Assembly: GCA_035634055.1 (NCBI GenBank)
Contig: DASQDR010000149.1
Location: forward strand, 1 to 10,846
Length of the DNA: 10,846 bases
Source of the DNA: JAICTV01 sp035634055
Lineage (GTDB): Bacteria; Planctomycetota; Phycisphaerae; Tepidisphaerales; Tepidisphaeraceae
Direction of reading: 5' to 3'
The notes beneath the pieces were generated by a model. The model made no database searches, had not been told where the DNA came from, and saw only the letters and a program-made list of their open reading frames with translations. This document shows positions 1 through 5,280 of the stretch, one piece after another. The position numbers and the translations under genes are program-made. The stretch's first letter is position 1, and the number at the start of each line of letters is the position of its first letter.

Positions 1-1
1 G

Positions 2-415
2 TCGGCCGCCAGGTCACAACCCGGCGCCCGCCCCGCCGCCGCTGCCGCCGCCGCCGCGATCCTCAACGATCCCAAGCCGCCGGCCACCTTCTACGTCACC
101 GACGCCAGGCGCACCGTCGGGCTGCACTACGTGATCGTCCAGAGCTACCCGCCGGAGGAACAGAAGCTGGCGGAAGAGGCGTGCCAACTGCTCAACCGCA
201 ACGGCGTGCTCTGCACGGTGGAGAAGGGCGTCTCCTTCGCCCCACGCTGGTTTACCGTCGTCGGCATCACCGGCTTCGTCCGCGTGAAGAACTCGCCGGA
301 GTACGACCAGTACGTGGCGAAGATCCAACAGACTGGCGAAAAGTTCGGCGGCGGCTCGAAGTTCAAGAAGTTTGAGCCCAAGGCTTTCAAGTGGCGCGAT
401 CCGAAGGTGCAGTGA
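2..415 (+). CDS. SPOR-like domain protein, C-terminal part (5' end outside window)
   Basis: The frame is open from the window's first bases to a TGA at 413-415, so this is the 3' end of a longer gene. The visible 137 residues start with an Ala/Pro-rich linker (a run of eight Ala), probably disordered, followed by a compact domain. That domain opens with a strand (HYVIVQSYP), continues with a helix containing EEQKLAEEACQLLNRNG and a strand (VLCTVEKG), and ends in a basic C-terminus (KFKKFEPKAFKW). This strand-helix-strand order, with the VIVQSYP opening and a Cys-bearing second strand, resembles the SPOR (sporulation-related repeat) fold as found at the C-terminus of planctomycete proteins; SPOR domains of other bacteria bind denuded peptidoglycan glycans. 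A GTG at 131 would give a 94-residue protein, but the domain begins just upstream of it, so the GTG is unlikely to be the start. The family call rests on remembered similarity. What the missing N-terminal part does, including any membrane anchor, is unknown. Confidence 0.65.
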   Translation, partial: SAARSQPGARPAAAAAAAAILNDPKPPATFYVTDARRTVGLHYVIVQSYPPEEQKLAEEACQLLNRNGVLCTVEKGVSFAPRWFTVVGITGFVRVKNSPEYDQYVAKIQQTGEKFGGGSKFKKFEPKAFKWRDPKVQ

Positions 416-460
416 TCGCGACGGCGCGCCTGCCCGGCCACGGACTTCCGCTGCGGTAGG

Positions 461-587
461 CGCGTGTCGCGAGAGCCGCGAGAGCCGCGTAAGTCCCGTG
501 CCGCGTCAGCCGCGTGCTGCGTGGGGCGCGTGTGCCGCGTGTCGCGTGGGGCGCGTGCCGCGTGAGCCGCGTGCCGCGCGAGTCGGC
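461..587. repeat. Degenerate GC-rich tandem repeat (CGCGTG/CGCGAG units of 7-9 nt)
   Basis: The stretch can be cut into successive units that start with CGCG and are mostly 7 or 9 nt long, such as CGCGAGAGC (twice in a row), CGCGTCAGC, CGCGTGCTG, CGCGTGGGG, CGCGTGAGC and CGCGTGC. The units vary and their period is not constant, so this looks like a drifted simple repeat. It has no constant spacers and is not a CRISPR array. Confidence 0.55.
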
Positions 588-592
588 GCTGC

Positions 593-683
593 TGTCATCC
601 CGAAGCGTACTCGCGAGGGATCTCGGGACGGCGAGAGCCATCCACCTGCCCCAGATCCGTCGCGAGTACGCTTCGGGATGACA
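593..683. repeat. 91-bp perfect-arm palindromic element (MITE/REP-like)
   Basis: A 24-nt left arm at 593-616, beginning TGTCATCCCGAAGCG, is matched exactly by its reverse complement at 660-683, ending CTTCGGGATGACA. Just inside the arms, GGATCT on the left (618-623) pairs with AGATCC on the right (654-659), so the stem extends imperfectly and leaves a loop of about 30 nt. The terminal word TGTCATCC followed by an inner GGGATCT is familiar from short dispersed palindromic repeats in several GC-rich bacterial phyla; that resemblance is from memory. I see no clear target-site duplication in the flanks (GCTGC on the left, TCGCC on the right). The element encodes nothing and would need a transposase from elsewhere to move. 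Confidence 0.75.
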
Positions 684-720
684 TCGCCAGAGGGAACGGC
701 GCCACGCGCGTGTCGCGGCC

Positions 721-1668
721 TCACCCTTCACCACGGCCGCGCGGCCGGCGCTCGTGCCCTGCGGCTCCGCGTTCTCCATGCGCGCGCGGGCCCTTCCCGC
801 GTTGTACGTCCCCGCGCCGTCCGTCCCCGCGTGGGCCCTGCCCGCGTTGTCGGTCCACGCCCTGTCCGTCCCCGCGCTCTGCGTCCCCGCGTTCTGTCTC
901 CCCGCGTTCCCCGTCCGCCTTCGCCAGCCCTTTCAGCTCCTTTACCTCGCGGGGCGTGAGCGATCGCACCTCGCCCGGGTCCAGGCCGTGCAGCGTGAGG
1001 GGGCCCATTCGCACGCGGGTCAGGTCGCGCACCTTGTGGCCGATCTTGGCGAGCATGCGACGGACCTGGCGGTTGCGCCCCTCGCGGATGGTGATCTCCA
1101 GCACGCTCTTGTCGCGCGTGCGCTTGACGACCTTGATGCGGCTTCGGCCGGTCTTGAACCCCTTGCCGCTCTTGGGGTCCGCCAGCCACACGCCGCCGGC
1201 CAGCTCCTGCACGATCTGCGGCGTGACGAAGCCGTCCACGACCGCCTTGTAGGTCTTGGCCACGCCGTAGCGCGGGTGGGTGAGTTGGTTGGTCAGCTCG
1301 CCGTCGTTGGTCAGCAGCAGCAGCCCGCGCGACTCGGCGTCAAGCCGCCCGACGGGGTAAACGCGCTCGCGCAGGTCCGGCGGCAGCAGGTCGATCGCGC
1401 GCGTCTGCTCCCCCTGCGCGACGTTGGTGCTGTACACGCCGCTGGGCTTGTTCATCAGCAGGTAGACGCGCCGCTCCGCTTCCTTCCCCTTGAGCTTCAC
1501 CGGCTCGTCGTCAACGCTGACCTTGTCCTTCTTCGGGTCGATGAGGATGGGCAGCTCGGTCATGATCCGCCCGTTCACCGCGACCCGGCCCTGCTGGATC
1601 ATCTCCTCAACGTTGCGACGGGAAGCGACGCCTGCGTTGGCGAGGACTTTTTGGATGCGCTCTTTCAT
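721..1668 (-). CDS. rluB: RsuA/RluB-family rRNA pseudouridine synthase
   Basis: This enzyme isomerises a specific uridine in ribosomal RNA to pseudouridine; the RluB branch acts on 23S rRNA near the peptidyl-transferase centre. From the ATG at 1668 the protein has 315 residues. Residues 2-48 form an S4 RNA-binding domain (KERIQKVLANAGVASRR, then RVAVNGR). The catalytic domain follows with NKPSGVYST near 73-81, the signature VGRLDAESRGLLLLTNDGEL at 106-125 with catalytic Asp110, and EGRNRQVRRM near 196-205. Residues 253-302 are ten pentapeptide units, mostly of the form xxRGD or xxRGx, followed by an Arg/Gly-rich end; this tail is not part of the catalytic fold. I chose the start at 1668 because the S4 domain begins there; the 62 codons upstream cross the promoter region and the opposite gene. 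There is no Shine-Dalgarno, but a promoter-like CTGACC-N17-TACACT ends 10 nt before the ATG. RsuA or RluE type cannot be excluded. Confidence 0.93.
   Translation of the reverse strand: MKERIQKVLANAGVASRRNVEEMIQQGRVAVNGRIMTELPILIDPKKDKVSVDDEPVKLKGKEAERRVYLLMNKPSGVYSTNVAQGEQTRAIDLLPPDLRERVYPVGRLDAESRGLLLLTNDGELTNQLTHPRYGVAKTYKAVVDGFVTPQIVQELAGGVWLADPKSGKGFKTGRSRIKVVKRTRDKSVLEITIREGRNRQVRRMLAKIGHKVRDLTRVRMGPLTLHGLDPGEVRSLTPREVKELKGLAKADGERGETERGDAERGDGQGVDRQRGQGPRGDGRRGDVQRGKGPRAHGERGAAGHERRPRGRGEG
763..912 (-). repeat. 15-nt tandem repeat encoding RGD/RG pentapeptides
   Basis: Ten consecutive 15-nt units sit in the 3' part of the pseudouridine synthase gene. On the plus strand the core is CGTCCCCGCG followed by five variable bases. 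In protein they read GERGE, TERGD, AERGD, GQGVD, RQRGQ, GPRGD, GRRGD, VQRGK, GPRAH, GERGA. The period is a multiple of three, so unit gain or loss would keep the reading frame. Confidence 0.8.
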
Positions 1669-1677
1669 TCGCGCAAC

Positions 1678-1706
1678 AGTGTAGCGGTAATCAACGCACG
1701 GGTCAG
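1678..1706 (-). promoter_or_regulatory. Candidate promoter of the pseudouridine synthase gene
   Basis: On the minus strand CTGACC (1706-1701) lies 17 nt upstream of TACACT (1683-1678), close to sigma-70 -35 and -10 consensus. The hexamer ends 10 nt before the ATG at 1668, which predicts a 5' leader of only about 3 nt. This fits the absence of a Shine-Dalgarno. It is a pattern match only. Confidence 0.45.
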
Positions 1707-1716
1707 CCGCGCGCGG

Positions 1717-1725
1717 TGGTATGAT
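1717..1725 (+). promoter_or_regulatory. Candidate extended -10 element of the Uma2-family gene
   Basis: TGG followed by TATGAT matches an extended -10 element (TGn-TATAAT with one mismatch). It predicts transcription from about 1732. It also overlaps the two ATG codons at 1721 and 1724, which argues against either being the translation start and favours the GTG at 1745 or the ATG at 1751 behind the Shine-Dalgarno-like AAGAGGTG at 1732-1739. No good -35 is visible, which is usual for extended -10 promoters. Confidence 0.4.
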
Positions 1726-1744
1726 GGCGGCAAGAGGTGTGAAC

Positions 1745-2368
1745 GTGGCGATGATCCCTGCATCCCCGGCAATCTGGTTGGACGGCATCAGCTGGGAGAC
1801 GTACGAAACGCTGGTCCGAGAGAGCGCCCAAGGCGGCTCCCACGTCCGCATCACGTACGATCAGGGAAGGATGGCGATGATGTCGCCGTTGCCCATTCAC
1901 GAGAAGTGGAAGCAGTTGATCGGGCGGCTCATCGAGGTGCTGGCGGAAGAGCGCGCCGTGCCGCTGAGCGCGTACGGGTCAACCACCTGGAAGCGCGAGG
2001 ATCTCCAGCGCGGACTCGAGCCGGACCAGTGCTACTACGTGCAGCATGCCCCCGCGATGCTGGGGAAGGTGGAGATCGACTTGCGCCGTGATCCCCCGCC
2101 CGACCTCGCGGTCGAGATCGAGCACACGTACCCCGTCCTGAACCGCCTCCACGTGTACGCGAGCCTCGGCATCCCCGAGGTGTGGCGCTACGAGGGCAAG
2201 ACGGTGGCGGTGCTTGGACTCGTGGAGGGGGACTACGAGGCGCGCCAGACGAGCATAGCTTTCCCGGACTTCCGCCCCGACGAGTTACACCGCTTCCTCG
2301 CGATGCACCCCGGGCAATTCGACGGGGAAATTGCCGCGGCGTTCCGCGCGTGGCTGCGGGGCGAATGA
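1745..2368 (+). CDS. Uma2-family (DUF820) PD-(D/E)XK endonuclease-like protein
   Basis: This is a Uma2-family protein with a restriction-endonuclease-like fold; the physiological role of the family is unknown. It has about 207 residues from the GTG at 1745. The recognisable parts are an N-terminal substrate-like region (SWETYETLVRES, then VRITYDQGRMAMMSP), the middle EPDQCYYVQ motif, the acidic core PPDLAVEIEHT, and the late YASLGIPEVWRYEG motif. Asp of PPDL and Glu of VEIE are the likely metal ligands. The Lys usually seen before the Tyr-containing helix in other Uma2 proteins is replaced here (NRLHVYASLG), as in a subgroup I remember with LDRLxIYAALG. In-frame ATGs at 1721 and 1724 overlap a probable -10 element. 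GTG 1745 has AGAGG seven bases upstream, and ATG 1751 is a further option. The gene diverges from the pseudouridine synthase and is followed after 15 nt by a methyltransferase. Such genes are often multicopy and horizontally spread. Whether this copy still cuts DNA is open. Confidence 0.87.
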   Translation: MAMIPASPAIWLDGISWETYETLVRESAQGGSHVRITYDQGRMAMMSPLPIHEKWKQLIGRLIEVLAEERAVPLSAYGSTTWKREDLQRGLEPDQCYYVQHAPAMLGKVEIDLRRDPPPDLAVEIEHTYPVLNRLHVYASLGIPEVWRYEGKTVAVLGLVEGDYEARQTSIAFPDFRPDELHRFLAMHPGQFDGEIAAAFRAWLRGE

Positions 2369-2371
2369 CCC

Positions 2372-2377
2372 TAAGAT
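2372..2377 (+). promoter_or_regulatory. -10-like hexamer placed for a leaderless methyltransferase mRNA
   Basis: TAAGAT ends 7 nt before the A of the methyltransferase ATG at 2384. This is the spacing expected if transcription starts at the A of the ATG. No Shine-Dalgarno is present in the 15-nt gap after the Uma2 gene. The hexamer alone is weak evidence. Confidence 0.3.
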
Positions 2378-2383
2378 GGCTCG

Positions 2384-3358
2384 ATGCCCCAAGACCGTAA
2401 ACCTCATCGCAAGGCCAAGCCGCGCCCGCCCCACTCCGCGGGCGGCGCGCCGGTTGGTCAGCGCACCGACTGGGGCGGCGTCGCCGGGTGGTACGACAAG
2501 CTCGTCGGCGAGACCGGCAGCGAGTACCACCGCGAGGTCGTGCTGCCCGGGACGCTGCGGCTGCTCAACCCGCAGCCGGGGCAGAACGTCCTCGACGTGG
2601 CCGCCGGGCAGGGGGTGCTGAGCCGGCTGCTGCACGAGCGCGGCGCGAACGTGACCGGCGTCGATGCATCGCGAGAGCTGATCGCCGCGGCTCGCGAACG
2701 CAACGCGGCGCTCCGCACTCAGCACTCATCACTGACCCCAGCGCCGGGCGCGCAGCGCGCACCCCTGACCCCACCCACCTATCACGTCGGCGACGGGCGC
2801 GAGCTCGGGTTCCTGCGCGCCGGCGAATTCGACGCCGCCGCGTGCGTGCTGGCGATCCAGAACATCCATCCGATCCAGCCGGTGTTCACCGGCGTCGCTC
2901 GCGCGCTCAAGGCCGGCGGGAAATTCGTCGTCGTGATGATGCACCCGGCGTTCCGCGGGCCGAAGGAGACGAGCTGGGGGTGGGATGAGCAGCAGAAGGT
3001 GCAGTACCGGCGCGTCGACCGTTACCTCGTCCCGCGCAAGACGCCGATCGTCGCTCACCCTGGAAAAACCCCCGACCTTTATACTTGGTCGTTCCACAAG
3101 CCTCTGGAATCCTACGTCCGTGCCGCAAGGAACGCGGGGCTGCTGATCGACGCGCTGGAAGAGTGGGCGAGCCACAAGACCAGCACCAGCGGCCCGCGGG
3201 CGGCGGCGGAAAACCAGGCGCGCCGGGAGATCCCGATGTTCCTCGCCTTGCGCGCGCTCAAGGTGTTTCCGTCGTTGACCACAACGGCGGCGGCAGGGAC
3301 GGAGGACGCACATGCCCGGAGCGACGCTGACGACGGAGGAGGCGCGGCCGCGGAATGA
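2384..3358 (+). CDS. Class I SAM-dependent methyltransferase
   Basis: This is a Rossmann-fold methyltransferase of the Methyltransf_11/25 type using S-adenosylmethionine; the substrate cannot be read from sequence. The 324-residue protein starts with a basic Pro-rich segment. WYDKLVGETGSEYHRE (36-51) precedes motif I (VLDVAAGQGVLSRLL, 69-83), the acidic strand end VTGVDAS (90-96), a GDGREL motif (137-141), the post-motif strand FDAAACVLAIQNIHPI, and LKAGGKFVVVMMHP (175-188). Residues 111-132 (RTQHSSLT...PLTPPT) replace the short turn normally joining the helix to the next strand and look like an inserted repeat. The fold should end near LALRALK (287-293); the last 31 residues are low-complexity Thr/Ala/Asp/Gly and overlap the next gene by 47 nt, perhaps after loss of an earlier stop. 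There is no Shine-Dalgarno. The gene follows Uma2 by 15 nt and may be co-transcribed with it. Confidence 0.88.
   Translation: MPQDRKPHRKAKPRPPHSAGGAPVGQRTDWGGVAGWYDKLVGETGSEYHREVVLPGTLRLLNPQPGQNVLDVAAGQGVLSRLLHERGANVTGVDASRELIAAARERNAALRTQHSSLTPAPGAQRAPLTPPTYHVGDGRELGFLRAGEFDAAACVLAIQNIHPIQPVFTGVARALKAGGKFVVVMMHPAFRGPKETSWGWDEQQKVQYRRVDRYLVPRKTPIVAHPGKTPDLYTWSFHKPLESYVRAARNAGLLIDALEEWASHKTSTSGPRAAAENQARREIPMFLALRALKVFPSLTTTAAAGTEDAHARSDADDGGGAAAE
3301..3305 (+). promoter_or_regulatory. Strong Shine-Dalgarno GGAGG inside the methyltransferase gene
   Basis: GGAGG lies 6 nt before the ATG at 3312, an ideal distance. It fixes the start of the membrane-protein gene even though this start lies 47 nt inside the methyltransferase reading frame, and it suggests translational coupling of the two genes. 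Confidence 0.7.
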
Positions 3359-4010
3359 CCGCCGCCGCCCGCGCGGGCTGGACCGCAACGAGCGGCCGCT
3401 GGCTCAGGCGATCCACCTCCGCGAGCGCGCGTACCGCGCGGCGGCGTGGCCAATGCTGCTGGTCGGGCTGCTCGCGCTGTTCATCGCGCCAATTCTGCTC
3501 GCCAGCCTGGTGGTGTCGCTCGAGCATTGGCTGAGCGTGCCGCGCCCGCTGGGGTGGTGGTCGTGCCTGGCGCTGGCGTCGCTGGCGCTGATCCCGCTGC
3601 TGTTCTGGGTCGAGCTGCGCTCGCGGACGCAGTGGGTGCGCAGCGAGGTCACCGGCGAGAGCGTGACAATCGCCGACGCGCTGCTCGCCCCGGCGCGTGC
3701 GGAGGCGGGCTCGGTCGCCCTGGGCGCCGTGGCGGAGATCCTGCTGCCGGCGCCGCGCATGATCCTGGCGGCGCGCGAGCGGCTGCGGGCGCCGGCATCG
3801 GCCGCGACGCTGCACGACGCGGCGGCGGCGCTGAACTTCCTCCGCCAGCACGACGACGACGGCGTCCGCGTCGCCGACCTCCCCACCGTCCGCCCGCTCG
3901 GCGTCCTCTGCTACCTCGTCTCGCGCGAGTGGGCCGGCGTCTCCCCCGCCGGCGACCGCGTGTGGCTCGCGCCCGACGCGAAGCGGGCGCTGGATGCAGC
4001 AGCGCGATAG
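3312..4010 (+). CDS. Two-helix membrane protein with a possible C-terminal winged-helix-like segment
   Basis: I do not recognise this 232-residue protein. The N-terminus is strongly basic (DRRRPRGLDRNER, 16-28). Two hydrophobic stretches (about 46-70 and 80-101) form a likely membrane hairpin, and WVELRSRTQWVRSE follows on the exit side. Residues 116-160 are Ala-rich and probably helical. Residues 165-230 (LHDAAAALNFLRQH, then VADLPTVRPLGVLCYLVSREWAG, then GDRVWLAPDAKRAL) have the helix-helix-strand-turn-strand rhythm of a winged helix. The start at 3312 is set by GGAGG six bases upstream, although it overlaps the methyltransferase by 47 nt, so the two are probably one operon. Function is unknown; an envelope-linked sensor or scaffold is a guess. 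Codon pattern (GC-rich third positions) supports it being real coding sequence. Confidence 0.72.
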   Translation: MPGATLTTEEARPRNDRRRPRGLDRNERPLAQAIHLRERAYRAAAWPMLLVGLLALFIAPILLASLVVSLEHWLSVPRPLGWWSCLALASLALIPLLFWVELRSRTQWVRSEVTGESVTIADALLAPARAEAGSVALGAVAEILLPAPRMILAARERLRAPASAATLHDAAAALNFLRQHDDDGVRVADLPTVRPLGVLCYLVSREWAGVSPAGDRVWLAPDAKRALDAAAR

Positions 4011-4093
4011 CGCTCCCCCCAGGTGGACGCTCGGCCGGCCCCATCATCGCCGCTCACGCTGGCAACAACACGTCAGTGTAAGACTGCGTCAGG

Positions 4094-4133
<40 letters not shown>

Positions 4134-4180
4134 GCGGCCACGCGCCTCGGGCGCTTTCATCCGCTACCATCCTGCACCAC

Positions 4181-5194
4181 ATGAGAATGATCGGTTCAAT
4201 TCCCCGCGGCGCCGACGACGCCGAGCGGTTCAGCGACTACCTGGTCACGCAGAAGATCGACAACATGGTCGAGGAATCCTCGGCCGGCGGCGGGTGGCAG
4301 GTCTGGGTCGAGCAGGACGACGACCTGGACCGCGCGCGGCTCGAGCTCGACGCGTTCCTCAAGAACCCGGGCGACCCGAAGTACGACGCTCAGTCCGCCG
4401 CCCAGCGCATCCGCCGCCAGGAGGACAAGAAGGCGGAGAAGCGGCGGTCGCAGTTCGTCGACTACCGCACCCACTGGGGCCAGGCCCGGCAGTGGGTTGC
4501 CCCGGTGACGCTCACGCTGATCGCGCTCAGTTGCATCCTATCGCTGGCGACCAACTCGCTGTTCGTCGGCGCGCGCGACAACCGCGGCAGCGCCCCGCTC
4601 GGCGGGCCGCGCTGGAACCTGCTCGACCCGCTGCTGTTCACCTCCGTGATGGGCCCGCGGGCGCAGCAGTTCCAACGGGAGCATCCCGGCGCCAGCGTTG
4701 AGGATCCCGCCACGCTCGTCCGCTACTGGGGCGCGCACCTGCGCGGCGGGGAGGTCTGGCGGCTGGTCACGCCGGTCTTCCTGCACCTGGGGATCCTCCA
4801 CCTGCTGTTCAACATGTTCTGGCTGCGCGACCTGGGCGGGATGATCGAGCTCCAGCGCGGATCGCGCGTGCTGCTGCTGGTGGTGCTGGCGACGGCGGTG
4901 CTGTCGAACGTCGCGCAGTACTTCTGGTCCGGGCCCGGCGTCGCCGCGGGCATGTCGGGCGTCGTCTACGGGCTGTTCGGCTACATCTGGATCAAGCAGC
5001 GCTTCGAGCCGCACCTAGGGCTGGGCCTGAGGCAGGAAACCGTCTGGATCATGATGGCCTGGCTGTTCATCTGCATGACCGGGTACGTCGGCAGCATCGC
5101 CAACGCGGCGCACGTTATGGGGCTGGTCGTCGGGGCGGCGTACGGCTACGCCCCCGTCGGCTACCGGCGGATGCTTCGCGGTCGGCGCGCCTGA
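4181..5194 (+). CDS. GlpG-like rhomboid intramembrane serine protease
   Basis: This protein cleaves transmembrane segments of membrane proteins inside the bilayer; the substrates are unknown. The 337-residue protein begins with a cytosolic N-terminal domain of GlpG type (RFSDYLVTQKIDNMVEE at 16-32, WQVWVEQDDDLDRARLEL at 39-56, NPGDPKYDAQ at 62-71), then a charged Lys/Arg/Glu linker (79-90). The rhomboid core shows EVWRLVTPVFLHLGILHLLFN with His207 and Asn211 (HxxxN oxyanion partners), GMSGVVYGLFGY with catalytic Ser259, and NAAHVMGLVVGAAYG with catalytic His311. The spacings (207-259 and 259-311) match E. coli GlpG closely, so it should be active. About six membrane segments are visible, the first near 105-124. 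The start at 4181 is the first ATG before the N-domain (a second is at 4187); no Shine-Dalgarno, but TACCAT lies ten bases upstream. The loop after the first membrane helix (126-190) is long. Confidence 0.94.
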   Translation: MRMIGSIPRGADDAERFSDYLVTQKIDNMVEESSAGGGWQVWVEQDDDLDRARLELDAFLKNPGDPKYDAQSAAQRIRRQEDKKAEKRRSQFVDYRTHWGQARQWVAPVTLTLIALSCILSLATNSLFVGARDNRGSAPLGGPRWNLLDPLLFTSVMGPRAQQFQREHPGASVEDPATLVRYWGAHLRGGEVWRLVTPVFLHLGILHLLFNMFWLRDLGGMIELQRGSRVLLLVVLATAVLSNVAQYFWSGPGVAAGMSGVVYGLFGYIWIKQRFEPHLGLGLRQETVWIMMAWLFICMTGYVGSIANAAHVMGLVVGAAYGYAPVGYRRMLRGRRA

Positions 5195-5239
5195 GCGCAC
5201 CCGCGCAACCGTCCCCGCGCGCGCGCACGCGTGACGCGG

Positions 5240-5269
5240 TTGGAAGCGCCCGGCCCGTTCGACTAATCT
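5240..5269 (+). promoter_or_regulatory. Candidate promoter of the fumarase gene
   Basis: TTGGAA (5240-5245) and TAATCT (5264-5269) are separated by 18 nt, near sigma-70 spacing. The -10 ends 12 nt before the ATG at 5281, predicting a leader of about 5 nt. No Shine-Dalgarno lies upstream of the ATG. This is a pattern match only. Confidence 0.4.
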
Positions 5270-5280
5270 TGACGCACAAC

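Larger units (their letters stand above)
416..720. other. Gene-free stretch with repeats only
   Basis: This 305-base stretch lies between two converging genes. I see no credible coding frame: the open frames that cross it are very rich in Arg, Ala, Pro and Ser and have no domain-like pattern. It holds a degenerate CGCGTG-type tandem repeat (461-587) and a 91-bp palindromic element (593-683), each listed separately. There is no obvious intrinsic terminator with a T-tract, although the palindrome would form a very stable hairpin in RNA from either strand and could act as a barrier between the convergent transcripts. Confidence 0.6.

Noticed and set aside
461..587. A CRISPR array
   Set aside because: The units are 7-9 nt, variable, and have no spacers of constant length.
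1669..1854. A 62-residue N-terminal extension of the pseudouridine synthase
   Set aside because: The S4 domain begins directly at the ATG at 1668, and the extension crosses the promoter region and the start of the divergent Uma2 gene.
754..2091. A 445-codon plus-strand open frame opposite the pseudouridine synthase and into the Uma2 gene
   Set aside because: It is antisense to clear domain-bearing genes, rich in Arg/Ala/Leu/Val, and has no recognisable motif; it is a by-product of GC-rich third positions.
4071..4091. A small hairpin (CAGT-gtaag-ACTG) after the membrane-protein gene
   Set aside because: Four base pairs only and no T-tract.
5206..5242. An intrinsic terminator after the rhomboid gene (CAACCG paired with CGGTTG)
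   Set aside because: The stem is six pairs with a long GC-rich loop and no T-tract, so it cannot be told from chance in this composition.
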